A stretch of DNA of 64,000 bases from Candidatus Neomarinimicrobiota bacterium (lineage in GTDB: Bacteria > Fidelibacterota > SORT01), in contig JACZTG010000009.1 of NCBI GenBank assembly GCA_022573815.1, forward strand, positions 1 through 64,000. Direction: 5' to 3'. Of this stretch, positions 7,483 to 16,250 are shown in pieces. Every line of letters begins with the position of its first letter. Within the stretch, counting starts at the first letter, position 1. Made by a program: the position numbers and the translations under genes. The notes beneath the pieces were generated by a model. That model saw only the letters and a program-made list of their open reading frames with translations, was not told the origin of the DNA and made no database searches.

Positions 7483-10287
7483 ATGGTATCAAATGTTACA
7501 AATAAAGTCGGCGTAATGTTTATTGTCGTATTGGCGGTAATGATGCTGGGTTTATTTACAGGCGTCGACAGCGTAGTGGCTGCAGGCAATAGCGGACCTC
7601 AGAAGGTTTCTGAAAGGGACGCTAAGAACATTGAAATAGCAGCCAAATTTGACGGACAGAAATGGCTGGAGCTTTACAAATCTAACGGCTGGGAAAAAAC
7701 AAAATTCAGTCGTCTTTCGCTGAAAGCTCAAACTCCTATATTCAAAGATATGTCTCAGAAACTCAGGACTATTCATCAAAGAATGTTAGGAGATGCCAAT
7801 AGAGCTAAACTGAGTACGCAGAGAAGAGCGATCTTAAAACCGTTTAGACTCTCAAGGGAAGTTACTTCAATAAGCATACGCGGAAGCATTATGAAGCGCG
7901 CTCAATTTGTTGCTATCGGATCAACAGTACTTTCATTGAACGGAAGTAATCCTGATACGATTACTGTGGGTGATTCGCTGGTAATAACGGTTGATCTTTT
8001 GGGAGATACCGCGTTTTTTGATGTATTTTGGGACGCGAATGATAATCAGGTTGTGGATGCGGGCGATTTCAGTCTGTTTGAAGATGACGAAGATGCGTTC
8101 GTTGTTGACAATGGATTTGAAGATGAGAATCCGGCTGCAGGTACGATTCAGATAACTCTGTATCCATTTGAAGATGAAGAAGATGTTTTTCTGATAGTAG
8201 CTGAAAGCAGCTGGCTGATAACGGTTAATGATGGTGTCGGTATGGTGGCAGATACCGCAGCTCTGAGAGTAGAAGCCGATCCGTCATCGTTTACGGTTTC
8301 AGGTTCTGTGGGAACTCATGAAGGGGTGCTGATACTTGCATTTGAAGGAGCCGTTGAGGAGACTTTCGAAGATGGACCGGAATCATTTGCTCTGACAATT
8401 TCAGACGCTTCAGGTAACTATACACTGGATCTTCCCACTGAAAGTCCGGGCTTCTGGTTTATCGGGGCGGTTGATGCATTCGATGTGACCGGTGGTCTGT
8501 TTCCTGATCCCGCGGGTTATTTTGAGTTGGTTGCGGGAGACGTAACCATGATAGATTTTAATTTTATATCCGGTGACGCAACTATAACAGTTTCTGTACA
8601 AGACAACAACGGTTTGGCTCTTGTAGGAGTCCCGGTAACGGCGTTTCAGGATGATGGATTTGGTGCGGAAGTATTCGGCACAACCAACTCTATTGGGATA
8701 GTCGATTTCGCTGTTGTTGGAGGAGATTGGAACGTATTCGCAGAACCTGATTGGTTTAACCCGAATTATTTAGTGCCATTCACCCAGTACGTTAATGTAC
8801 CTACGGGTGGTTTCGCGCTTGTAAATCTGGTAGCCTATAACACAGATAGCTTTATTACTGGTACTACATTTCTGAATTTAACCGCTACAGGTGGATTTGA
8901 GGTCAGAGGAACATCTCAGCTTGGATATACTTTGACTACGAGTGAGGCTGCAGGAGGCACTTATTCACTGCCTACATCCAGCTTCGCTGATCTCGAAATG
9001 GGCAACAACGGGTACTGTGTTGCGGTATGTCATTTGTCGGAAAACCAATTTTCACCTCAAGACCAATATGAGATAGCTTCGGACAGTGTTGGTGTTAATC
9101 TATACGTATATACAACTCAGGGTGCGATCGAGGGTTTTGTCCTCAACCTTGACAACGGAGAGCCGGTTCCATTTGCAGGAGTTGATGTTTATGACGTTAC
9201 CGGATTTGTGAATTTCGGCGGGACAGACGAGAGCGGATATTATTGGATTCCCGTCTTGAACGGTACATATACTGTTGAAGCCTTTGCGGATGGATTTGAA
9301 CAGGCTATTGTGGAAGGCGTAGTAGTTCTTGATAATACAGTAAATGTTGACTTCAACCTCCAGCCGCGTACAAGTGGTCTTCCTGATGTCTTCTCGGTTC
9401 GGGATTTTCCTGACGACCAGGGTCGACAGGTAATAGTTGGGTGGTATGGGGTGTCTCTGGACTTTGCTGATGTCACAAATTATTCTCTCTGGAGACTCGA
9501 TGAGAGCGAAGGAGGTGAAGTTGACACGACCTTTATAAAATCTATTCCTGATGTAAATCTTCATAGATATTTTAGGGACGCTCCAACTCGCGGTGACTTT
9601 ATCCCACCCAGTCAATTCTTTCCGTCGACATTTTTGGTTATCGCACATACCGAGTTCGACGGCTTCCTTATGGGTTCCCCGGGTACAGGTGAGTCTGTGG
9701 ATAATCTCATACCTGAAGCGCCATCGTTAGTCGGAGCAGCGAATGCAGCGGGTATTGAGTTGAGCTGGACTGAAATAGTCGAGGAAGAGGCTAAATTCTA
9801 TACCGTATATCGTTCAGTAGGAGACGGCGCAGGATTTTCGCCTCTTGCGAATGTAACTGGAACGGTATATCTCGACAGTGAATTTTCAGTAAGAGGTACA
9901 TACGTATATTATGTAACCGCCACTGACTTTTCAGAACAGGAAGGAGAATCTTCAAACGAATTCTCCTTCTTGATTACAGGTGTTGATGGTTTCTCAGGCG
10001 CGATTCCGAAAGTTTTCGCACTTGACCAGAACTATCCAAATCCGTTTAACCCCACAACGAGGATAAACTATCAGTTACCTGTTTCAGGTAATGTCGTAGT
10101 GGAGGTATATAATCTGAAAGGTGAGATCGTAACTACACTTGTAGACGGACTTATGCAGGCAGGATTCCATTCTGTTGAATGGAACGGACTTACATCTACA
10201 GGTAATCAGATATCATCAGGTGTTTACCTGTATAGGATTCAGGCAGGAGATTTCAATAAGGTCCGTAAAATGATAATGTTGAAATAG
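7483..10287 (+). CDS. Large secreted beta-domain protein with a C-terminal sorting domain
   Basis: This 934-aa protein has a signal peptide (hydrophobic residues 9-34, ending near VVAAG). Several beta-rich segments follow. Residues about 270-365 and 367-450 look like carboxypeptidase-regulatory/SdrD-B-like folds, and residues 547-625 are a clearer one (GAIEGFVLNLDNGEPVPFAG). A fibronectin type III-like unit covers about 745-835. Residues about 845-934 form the sorting domain (DQNYPNPFNPTTRI, a FlgD-like fold, terminal MIMLK). The acidic first half contains DxDxD-like loops (WDANDNQVVDAGD, 183-195) that could bind calcium. It is probably displayed on or released from the cell surface; its role is unknown. 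The ATG at 7483 has a strong AAAGGAG site, and a terminator follows. Confidence 0.85.
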   Translation: MVSNVTNKVGVMFIVVLAVMMLGLFTGVDSVVAAGNSGPQKVSERDAKNIEIAAKFDGQKWLELYKSNGWEKTKFSRLSLKAQTPIFKDMSQKLRTIHQRMLGDANRAKLSTQRRAILKPFRLSREVTSISIRGSIMKRAQFVAIGSTVLSLNGSNPDTITVGDSLVITVDLLGDTAFFDVFWDANDNQVVDAGDFSLFEDDEDAFVVDNGFEDENPAAGTIQITLYPFEDEEDVFLIVAESSWLITVNDGVGMVADTAALRVEADPSSFTVSGSVGTHEGVLILAFEGAVEETFEDGPESFALTISDASGNYTLDLPTESPGFWFIGAVDAFDVTGGLFPDPAGYFELVAGDVTMIDFNFISGDATITVSVQDNNGLALVGVPVTAFQDDGFGAEVFGTTNSIGIVDFAVVGGDWNVFAEPDWFNPNYLVPFTQYVNVPTGGFALVNLVAYNTDSFITGTTFLNLTATGGFEVRGTSQLGYTLTTSEAAGGTYSLPTSSFADLEMGNNGYCVAVCHLSENQFSPQDQYEIASDSVGVNLYVYTTQGAIEGFVLNLDNGEPVPFAGVDVYDVTGFVNFGGTDESGYYWIPVLNGTYTVEAFADGFEQAIVEGVVVLDNTVNVDFNLQPRTSGLPDVFSVRDFPDDQGRQVIVGWYGVSLDFADVTNYSLWRLDESEGGEVDTTFIKSIPDVNLHRYFRDAPTRGDFIPPSQFFPSTFLVIAHTEFDGFLMGSPGTGESVDNLIPEAPSLVGAANAAGIELSWTEIVEEEAKFYTVYRSVGDGAGFSPLANVTGTVYLDSEFSVRGTYVYYVTATDFSEQEGESSNEFSFLITGVDGFSGAIPKVFALDQNYPNPFNPTTRINYQLPVSGNVVVEVYNLKGEIVTTLVDGLMQAGFHSVEWNGLTSTGNQISSGVYLYRIQAGDFNKVRKMIMLK

Positions 10288-10310
10288 CGCTGTTTGTAAT
10301 TCGTAATATA

Positions 10311-10350
10311 AGGGTCGGTTCCTGTTTCGGGACCGACCCTTTATATTTTA
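10311..10350 (+). terminator. Strong Rho-independent terminator
   Basis: Arms 10311-10322 and 10329-10340 pair over twelve bases (AGGGTCGGTTCC with GGGACCGACCCT, one T-G pair). They enclose a six-base loop and are followed by TTATATTTTA. It lies 24 bases after the stop of the 934-aa gene. Confidence 0.92.
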
Positions 10351-10385
10351 TTGAGATGAAAAAGCTGAATATTTTCAAAAATATC

Positions 10386-10413
10386 TTGATTAATAATAAA
10401 ATTAAGCTAAAAT
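10386..10413 (+). promoter_or_regulatory. Possible promoter for the small fibronectin-like gene
   Basis: TTGATT (10386-10391), a 16-base spacer and TAAAAT (10408-10413) sit 34 bases before the ATG at 10447 and just after the preceding terminator. The match is modest in an AT-rich stretch. Confidence 0.4.
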
Positions 10414-10446
10414 GGTAGGGAAGTAACTAAACAGTCGGTATCAAAT

Positions 10447-10851
10447 ATGCTGAAAAAATCATCTTTAACGTTTATTCTTATATTTCTGATTGTTGGCAGC
10501 CTTTCGGGCGAAACCGACATCAGCAATTTGTCAGCGTATCCGAAAGACAACGGTATCGTATTAGAATGGGACTCCGGGATAGAATTAGAGTTGGAAGGAT
10601 ATGAAATTCAACGGAGTACGTCCGGCGGAACATTCATAGTCTTAACTACAATTAAGGCGTTAGGCAGTAACAGCAGCTATACCTATTTTGATGAATCGGT
10701 ATTTTCAAAATCTACTGTCCGAACATATAGTTATCGATTAAAAATCTTAGATAGTGACGGGTCGTTCTCGTACTCAAAATTGGTAAGCGTTACTCCCACA
10801 CTCTCGGCGGCTCGAGAGACATGGGGCAGCATTAAAGCTCTCTTCAGATAA
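10447..10851 (+). CDS. Small secreted fibronectin type III-like protein
   Basis: This 134-aa protein has a signal peptide (residues 4-21, ending SLSGE) and then a single domain that resembles fibronectin type III. The pattern VLEWDSG, then GYEIQRSTSGG, then YSYRLKILDSDGSFSYSKLVSV fits the strands of that fold. The last fifteen residues (SAARETWGSIKALFR) leave the fold and look like a separate amphipathic tail. The protein is probably periplasmic or surface-located. It follows the 934-aa secreted protein but is separated from it by a terminator. No enzyme motif is visible. Confidence 0.65.
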   Translation: MLKKSSLTFILIFLIVGSLSGETDISNLSAYPKDNGIVLEWDSGIELELEGYEIQRSTSGGTFIVLTTIKALGSNSSYTYFDESVFSKSTVRTYSYRLKILDSDGSFSYSKLVSVTPTLSAARETWGSIKALFR

Positions 10852-10982
10852 TAATTATACAAATCTATTAAGTTTTTCACTCTCACTTCTCTGATAATTT
10901 CTTAAATACAGCTCAGATTCACAGAGACTTTACCAGCACAAATTATTACGCCACTTTCAGCTGATTTTGACGGGCTTTTCAC

Positions 10983-11009
10983 TTGACATTATATGAGCAT
11001 GTATATAAT
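10983..11009 (+). promoter_or_regulatory. Promoter for mtnP and downstream genes
   Basis: TTGACA at 10983-10988 and TATAAT at 11004-11009 are both perfect hexamers, but the spacer is 15 bases, shorter than the usual 17. The predicted start leaves a leader of about 25 bases to the GTG at 11041. Confidence 0.6.
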
Positions 11010-11040
11010 TTGCGAGGCTTAGATGAAATAGGGAATAAGA

Positions 11041-11910
11041 GTGGAAAATAGTGCAAAAATCGGTATTATCGGTGGTTCGGGATTCTACAAAATAGAAGGT
11101 CTGGAAAGGATTAGTGAGCTGTCTGTTGACACTCCGTGGGGGAGTCCTTCGGATAAATATTCCCTGTTCAGTTACGAAGAAAAAGAGATAATATTTTTGC
11201 CGCGTCACGGAAGAGGTCATAAACTTCTTCCATCGGAAATAAATTATCGCGCTAATATATACGGAATGAAAAAGTTGGGAGTTGAACGGATTATATCTGT
11301 TTCTGCGGTAGGGTCATACAGGCAGGAGATTGCTCCGCGCGATATTGTGATTGTGGATCAATTTTTTGACCGAACAAGATATACAGAAAATAATTCTTTT
11401 TTTGGTGATGGAATTGTGGGTCACGTATCGCTGGCGGAACCTGTCTGTCCTGTATTGTCTGAGGTTCTCTATAATTCGCTGATTCAGCAAGAATTGAAAG
11501 TGCATCAGGGTGGCACTTATGTTAATATGGAAGGACCGGCATTTTCCACGAAAGCCGAAAGTCAATTCTTTAAGAAAATGGGGATGGACGTTATCGGCAT
11601 GACAAATATGAGGGAAGCACGGTTGGCGAGAGAAGCGGAAATCTGTTTTTCTACGATTGCGCTTGTGACCGATTACGATGCGTGGCACGAAGAATTAGAG
11701 CCGGTATCAGTGCCTGAAGTTATGACCAATTTAAAAGCATCGATTGAATCGGCAAGAGCAGGAATTATGTCGTCTTTATCAAATATTCCTGAAAAAAGGG
11801 AATGTGCGTGCGCTACAGCGTTAAGCAGCGCCCTGATGACTGATAATAATAGTATAAGTCCTGAATCAAGGGAGAAATTATCGTTACTTATAAACAAATA
11901 TCTAAACTGA
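11041..11910 (+). CDS. mtnP: S-methyl-5'-thioadenosine phosphorylase
   Basis: This 289-aa protein cleaves methylthioadenosine to adenine and methylthioribose-1-phosphate, salvaging a by-product of SAM use. The N-terminal IGIIGGSGFY and FLPRHGRGH motifs bind phosphate. NMEGPAFSTKAES and GMTNMREARLAREAEI belong to the PNP/MTAP family 2 core. The TDYDAWH segment, with two Asp residues at the base pocket, points to MTAP rather than purine nucleoside phosphorylase. The length is normal. The start is GTG at 11041 after TAGGGA. It is the first gene of a long plus-strand block and fits functionally with metK and ahcY about 9 kb downstream. Confidence 0.93.
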   Translation: MENSAKIGIIGGSGFYKIEGLERISELSVDTPWGSPSDKYSLFSYEEKEIIFLPRHGRGHKLLPSEINYRANIYGMKKLGVERIISVSAVGSYRQEIAPRDIVIVDQFFDRTRYTENNSFFGDGIVGHVSLAEPVCPVLSEVLYNSLIQQELKVHQGGTYVNMEGPAFSTKAESQFFKKMGMDVIGMTNMREARLAREAEICFSTIALVTDYDAWHEELEPVSVPEVMTNLKASIESARAGIMSSLSNIPEKRECACATALSSALMTDNNSISPESREKLSLLINKYLN

Positions 11911-11940
11911 ACGCCGGGATTTGGACTGGAGGATCGTGGA

Positions 11941-12201
11941 GTGATAACAGATATTGAGCTTGAAGGCATCATTCATGAAACGGAAGCGTCTCTCTCAGAG
12001 ATGTTTACCGGAACAAAGGTTTTAAGTTTTGTGAAAGAAGTTGACGGGTCTATCGTTGTCGAGGTAAGGACATCTGCTGAAGGTTTAGAGGATGTTGAGG
12101 AAGAGCTTGCTGCGAAAGCTGCAGATTTACATGCAGAGTATGATTACGAATTTATATTTATCGTTAGGAGCGAAAGCGATGATGAATCAACTGATGATTA
12201 A
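11941..12201 (+). CDS. Acidic 86-aa protein of unknown function
   Basis: I do not recognise this protein. It is short and strongly acidic (ending SDDESTDD). The middle is predicted helical (EGLEDVEEELAAKAADLHAEY) between two beta-like segments (VLSFVKEVDGSIVVEVRT and YEFIFIVRSE), suggesting a small alpha/beta fold. The start is GTG at 11941, well supported by GGAGGA seven bases upstream. It lies 30 bases after mtnP and 12 bases before ileS, so it is very probably cotranscribed with both. No signal peptide or metal-binding Cys is present. Confidence 0.75.
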   Translation: MITDIELEGIIHETEASLSEMFTGTKVLSFVKEVDGSIVVEVRTSAEGLEDVEEELAAKAADLHAEYDYEFIFIVRSESDDESTDD

Positions 12202-12213
12202 TAGTCATATCCA

Positions 12214-15200
12214 TTGATAAAAAAAGCACAAAGCAAAGTAGATTTTGTCGCTCTGGAGAAAGAAATCCTCAGGTGGTGGGAAGAGGAGAAAACTTTCGAA
12301 AAACTCCGGGAAAAGAACAAGGGGAATAAAACATTTTCATTCCTTGACGGACCCATTACGGCCAATAATCCTATGGGAGTTCATCATGCCTGGGGAAGAA
12401 CTTACAAAGACGTATTTCAACGCTACAAAGCGATGCAAGGTTTCGATCAGCGGTATCAGAATGGATTTGACTGTCAGGGACTCTGGGTCGAAGTTGAAGT
12501 AGAAAGGGAACTCGGATTCAAGTCCAAAAAGGATATAGAAAAATACGGTATTGGTAAGTTTGTCGAAAAATGTAAGGAACGGGTAAGAAAATACTCGGCG
12601 ATTCAATCGGAACAATCTATCAGGCTCGGTTACTGGATGGATTGGGACAATTCCTATTACACCTATTCTGATGAAAACAACTACACCATTTGGACATTCC
12701 TGAAAAAATGCTACGACAGAGGACTGATATACAAGGGTGATGATGTTATGCCCTGGTGTCCCCGCTGCGGAACATCGCTTTCCGAACATGAGATCGCCAC
12801 AGAAGGTTATGCTGAAATAAAACATACGAGCGTCTTCGTTCAATTCCCTCTTATAGGAAAAGAAAATGAACATCTTCTCATTTGGACTACTACACCGTGG
12901 ACACTCGCAGCCAACGTCTCTGCAGCGGTCAAGGAAGAGATTCAATATGTCAAAATTGAAAATGAGGGAAAAATTCTCTATCTGGCGGAAAACAGGCTTG
13001 AGGAGATTAACGGAGAATATAAAATCCTTGAAAAATTGAAAGGCAAAGATCTTTTGGGTTGGGAGTATTCAACTCCGTTCGGGGATTTGGAGGTTCAGAA
13101 AGGTGTTGAGCACAAAATAATCAGCTGGGAAGACGTGAGCGACGAAGAAGGTACGGGCATAGTTCATATCGCTCCCGGTTGCGGACGCGAGGATTATGGT
13201 CTCAGCAAAAAATACGGTTTATCGGTTATTAAAACTCTTGATGAAGCGGGAAATTATATTGCCGGCTTTGGAGAACTGACAGGGAAAAACGTAGCTGAAG
13301 TAAATGACAGGCTGTTCGCGCATCTCAAAGAAAAAGACGTCTTATATCAAAAACGCACGATAAGTCACAGGTATCCTGTTTGCTGGCGGTGTAAGACTGA
13401 ACTTGTGTTCAGGCTTGTGGATGAATGGTTTATTGCGATGGACGAACTCCGCGAAGAGATAAAGGCTGTCACACGGAAAATTAATTGGATGCCTTCATTC
13501 GGACTTGAAAGAGAGCTCGATTGGCTTTCTAATATGCAGGACTGGAACATATCCAAAAAACGTTATTGGGGATTGGCGCTTCCGATTTACGAATGTAAGG
13601 AGTGCGGTCATATTGATGTTATAGGAAGCCGTGAAGAATTGCAGGAAAGAGCCGTAGCAGGTTGGGATGAATTTGACGGTCACTCTCCTCATAAACCGTG
13701 GATAGATAAAGTGAAGATAGCTTGCTCGGAATGCGGCGACGAGGTTTCGCGAATCCCTGACGTAGGAAATCCCTGGCTCGACGCGGGAATCGTCCCTTAT
13801 TCCACAATGGGCTATAATTCTGATAGAAGCCACTGGGAGAAATGGTTTCCTGCTGATTTCATAACTGAATCGTTTCCGGGGCAGTTCAGGAATTGGTTTT
13901 ACAGTTTGCTTGCCATGAGCGCGGTAATGGAGAATAGGGAGCCTTTTTTAAATGTGCTTGGTCACGCCCTTGTTAAGGATGAAAAGGGTGAAGATATGCA
14001 TAAAAGCGCCGGTAACGCCATTCTGTTTGATGACGCGGCAGATGATATTGGAGTTGATGTATTGCGCTGGATGTACGCAGCACAAAACCCGTATAATAAT
14101 CTGCTATTCGGTCATGACCTGGCAAATGAAGACAGACGTAAGATTCTCACTCTATGGAACGTTTACGCATTTTTCACCACTTACGCATCCATAGACAAAT
14201 ACGACCCGAATAAAAGAACGGATGTGAAAAGCAGGAATGAACTCGACAGATGGCTTATAGCAAAAACTAATTTGTTAGTGAAAGAAGCTACTAAGGAGCT
14301 TGACGGTTATCAGACCGTGGGCGTTATGAGAAGGGTCGAGAATTATCTTGAGGACCTGTCAAATTGGTATGTTCGACGTTCGCGGAGAAGGTTTTGGAAA
14401 AGTTCGAATGACGAAGATAAACTTCAGGCGTACGATACCCTCTATGAGGCGCTGGTTATGTTGATTAAGATTCTCGCTCCCATACTTCCGTTTCTGACTG
14501 AAAAAATATATTCTAATTTAGTAAGGGATAGCATTGATGGCGCCCCCGAATCTGTTCATCTCTCAGACTGGCCCGAAGCGGATGAAGATCTGATTGAAGA
14601 AGGGCTTATTAAGGCAATTGACATCGTTATAAAAGCAGTAGAAGCCGGAAGAGCGGCACGAAACAAATCGCAAATAAAAGTCAGGCAACCGTTGAATGAG
14701 GTTCATTTCTACTCGGATTCTGAGGAAGAGAGGAAGATTCTTGTTGATCTGTCAGATGAGATTTTAGAAGAATTAAATATCAAAAAATTAAGTGTTCTTG
14801 AGGATATAAGCGATCTTTCCACCATGACCGCGCAGCCGAATTATAATCTTCTCGGACCTGCGTTTGGGAAAGACGCGCAGGGGTTAGCAAACGCTATTAA
14901 GGAACTGAACGCGGAGGAACTGAGTACAATCCTAAAAGAAAAAGGTAGTCTGATTGTAGTGAGCAATGATAAGGAATTCAGTGTAACAACGGAGATGGTC
15001 AGTTTTGAGCATGAGGTCGCTGAAGGAATGGTAGTTGTCGATAACAACGGGATGGTTGCAGTGTTAGACACGACATTGACTCAGGAATTACTGCGGCAAG
15101 GCATGGTAAGAGACCTGGTTCACGAAATAAATAATTTAAGAAAGGAAGCGGATTTTGATGTATCTGACAGAATAATATTGTATCTTTCCATTAGCGGCGA

Positions 15201-15357
15201 GTTGTTAGAAGCTGTTAAGGAAAATGAAAAATATCTTGCAGACGAGGTGCTTGCGGAAAATATAGAATTTGAATTTGAAAATGGAGAATATAGCCGGGAA
15301 CTGCTGATCGGAGAAGAAAAATTGACTGTTGGGATTGAGAGAATCTCCGGCTCTTAA
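12214..15357 (+). CDS. ileS: Isoleucyl-tRNA synthetase, divergent form
   Basis: This 1047-aa protein is a class I synthetase that charges tRNA-Ile. The HIGH-type site reads GVHHAWGR (55-62). The editing-domain signature WTTTPWTLAANVS is at 224-236, and GTGIVHIAPG begins at 313. Cys pairs at 182/185 (CPRC), 390/393 (CWRC), 461/464 (CKEC) and 504/507 (CSEC) suggest zinc sites. The KMSKS loop is altered to DMHKSAGN (594-601): only the second Lys and the Ser of KMSKS are kept. An anticodon-binding domain covers about 680-830. The start is TTG at 12214, with no alternative that keeps the N-terminal domain. It heads the ileS-dksA-lspA-rluD order seen in many bacteria. I recall this IleRS branch in other phyla but cannot confirm it here. 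Confidence 0.9.
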   Translation: MIKKAQSKVDFVALEKEILRWWEEEKTFEKLREKNKGNKTFSFLDGPITANNPMGVHHAWGRTYKDVFQRYKAMQGFDQRYQNGFDCQGLWVEVEVERELGFKSKKDIEKYGIGKFVEKCKERVRKYSAIQSEQSIRLGYWMDWDNSYYTYSDENNYTIWTFLKKCYDRGLIYKGDDVMPWCPRCGTSLSEHEIATEGYAEIKHTSVFVQFPLIGKENEHLLIWTTTPWTLAANVSAAVKEEIQYVKIENEGKILYLAENRLEEINGEYKILEKLKGKDLLGWEYSTPFGDLEVQKGVEHKIISWEDVSDEEGTGIVHIAPGCGREDYGLSKKYGLSVIKTLDEAGNYIAGFGELTGKNVAEVNDRLFAHLKEKDVLYQKRTISHRYPVCWRCKTELVFRLVDEWFIAMDELREEIKAVTRKINWMPSFGLERELDWLSNMQDWNISKKRYWGLALPIYECKECGHIDVIGSREELQERAVAGWDEFDGHSPHKPWIDKVKIACSECGDEVSRIPDVGNPWLDAGIVPYSTMGYNSDRSHWEKWFPADFITESFPGQFRNWFYSLLAMSAVMENREPFLNVLGHALVKDEKGEDMHKSAGNAILFDDAADDIGVDVLRWMYAAQNPYNNLLFGHDLANEDRRKILTLWNVYAFFTTYASIDKYDPNKRTDVKSRNELDRWLIAKTNLLVKEATKELDGYQTVGVMRRVENYLEDLSNWYVRRSRRRFWKSSNDEDKLQAYDTLYEALVMLIKILAPILPFLTEKIYSNLVRDSIDGAPESVHLSDWPEADEDLIEEGLIKAIDIVIKAVEAGRAARNKSQIKVRQPLNEVHFYSDSEEERKILVDLSDEILEELNIKKLSVLEDISDLSTMTAQPNYNLLGPAFGKDAQGLANAIKELNAEELSTILKEKGSLIVVSNDKEFSVTTEMVSFEHEVAEGMVVVDNNGMVAVLDTTLTQELLRQGMVRDLVHEINNLRKEADFDVSDRIILYLSISGELLEAVKENEKYLADEVLAENIEFEFENGEYSRELLIGEEKLTVGIERISGS

Positions 15358-15371
15358 AAGACTTGTTAAAT

Positions 15372-15749
15372 ATGAATAAAAAAGACAAAACGCGATATAA
15401 AAAAATAATACTTGATAAGCGTGAGATTCTGGTAGAAGAGTTAGGGGAATTGAAAGAAACGGCGATAGAAAAATCCTCTCGCCGATCTTCCGGAGATGCC
15501 TCAAATTATTCATTCCATATGGCTGATTTAGGGACAGATTCTGAGGAAAGAGAAAAGGCTTATCTGTTCTTAGCAAGAGAAAACAAGTACCTGGGCTATC
15601 TTAATGAGGCGCTTGAAAGGCTCGAACGCGGGGAATACGGAGTATGCAAAGTGTGTGGAGAAGCCATTCCGGATAAACGGTTAGAGGCAGTTCCTCATGC
15701 GACTATGTGTGTTCCCTGCAAGACTGAAGTCAAAGTAAACGGCATTTAA
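15372..15749 (+). CDS. DksA/TraR-family zinc finger protein
   Basis: With the ATG at 15372 this is 125 aa; a TTG at 15363 would add three residues. The C-terminus holds the four-Cys finger CKVC-(17 residues)-CVPC exactly as in DksA/TraR proteins. The N-terminal 70 residues are predicted coiled coil with acidic residues, including LGTDSEEREKA. DksA-type proteins bind in the RNA polymerase secondary channel and alter initiation, often with ppGpp. This group of small homologues next to lspA is less studied. It lies 14 bases after ileS and 18 before lspA, in one operon. Confidence 0.88.
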   Translation: MNKKDKTRYKKIILDKREILVEELGELKETAIEKSSRRSSGDASNYSFHMADLGTDSEEREKAYLFLARENKYLGYLNEALERLERGEYGVCKVCGEAIPDKRLEAVPHATMCVPCKTEVKVNGI

Positions 15750-15767
15750 AATTTCAGGAATATATCC

Positions 15768-16250
15768 GTGCTGAAATCACTTTCGGTAGCCGGTTTAGTA
15801 GTAATCTTCGACCAAATCACAAAACAGGTCGTCAGAAATAATATGGGTGTAGGCGATTCTTTCGACATTCTCGGCACTCTTCTTCGTTTTACTTTCGTGG
15901 AAAATAAAGGATTGGCTTTCAGTATAAAAGTGTCGAACCTTGCCATATTCACAGGGTTATCATTTATCGCAAGCGCTGTTGTGCTCTATTACCTGTATAA
16001 ATACAGAAACGAAGGCATTAGTGTTTACCTTCCGCTTGCGCTTATCTTCGGTGGCGCAGTCGGGAATATGATTGACAGGGTTCTTTTCAGCAAGGTAGTT
16101 GATTTCATAGATGTGGGAATATCAAGTTACAGGTGGCCTGTCTTCAATGTGGCGGATTCCGCCGTTTCAGTGGGGCTTGTCTGGTTCTTAATCGCATCAT
16201 GGATGATGAAAGGGGAGGAAAAAGAACCGGAAGTAGAGACAGCAGATTGA
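15768..16250 (+). CDS. lspA: Lipoprotein signal peptidase (signal peptidase II)
   Basis: This 160-aa inner-membrane aspartyl protease removes signal peptides from prolipoproteins. Four hydrophobic segments are visible. The family motifs are present: DQITKQV (15-21), VENKGLAFS (44-52), GNMIDR with VVDFID (99-104, 110-115) and FNVADS (126-131), which carry the conserved active-site Asp residues. The start is GTG at 15768. The last codons overlap the TTG start of rluD by four bases (TTGA), indicating translational coupling. Several predicted lipoproteins in this window would be its substrates. Confidence 0.95.
   Translation: MLKSLSVAGLVVIFDQITKQVVRNNMGVGDSFDILGTLLRFTFVENKGLAFSIKVSNLAIFTGLSFIASAVVLYYLYKYRNEGISVYLPLALIFGGAVGNMIDRVLFSKVVDFIDVGISSYRWPVFNVADSAVSVGLVWFLIASWMMKGEEKEPEVETAD

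Noticed and set aside
9100-9648. 182-codon open frame opposite the 934-aa secreted protein
   Set aside because: No domain or ribosome binding site, and the plus-strand gene has a signal peptide and sorting tail.
12202-12213. T-box leader before ileS
   Set aside because: There are only 12 bases between the upstream stop and the ileS start.
12337-12945. 202-codon open frame opposite ileS
   Set aside because: Fully inside the confidently assigned ileS gene on the other strand; no domain is visible.
16133-16246. N-terminal extension of RluD
   Set aside because: The extra residues come from lspA read in another frame and have no similarity to the family. The TTGA overlap start fits better.
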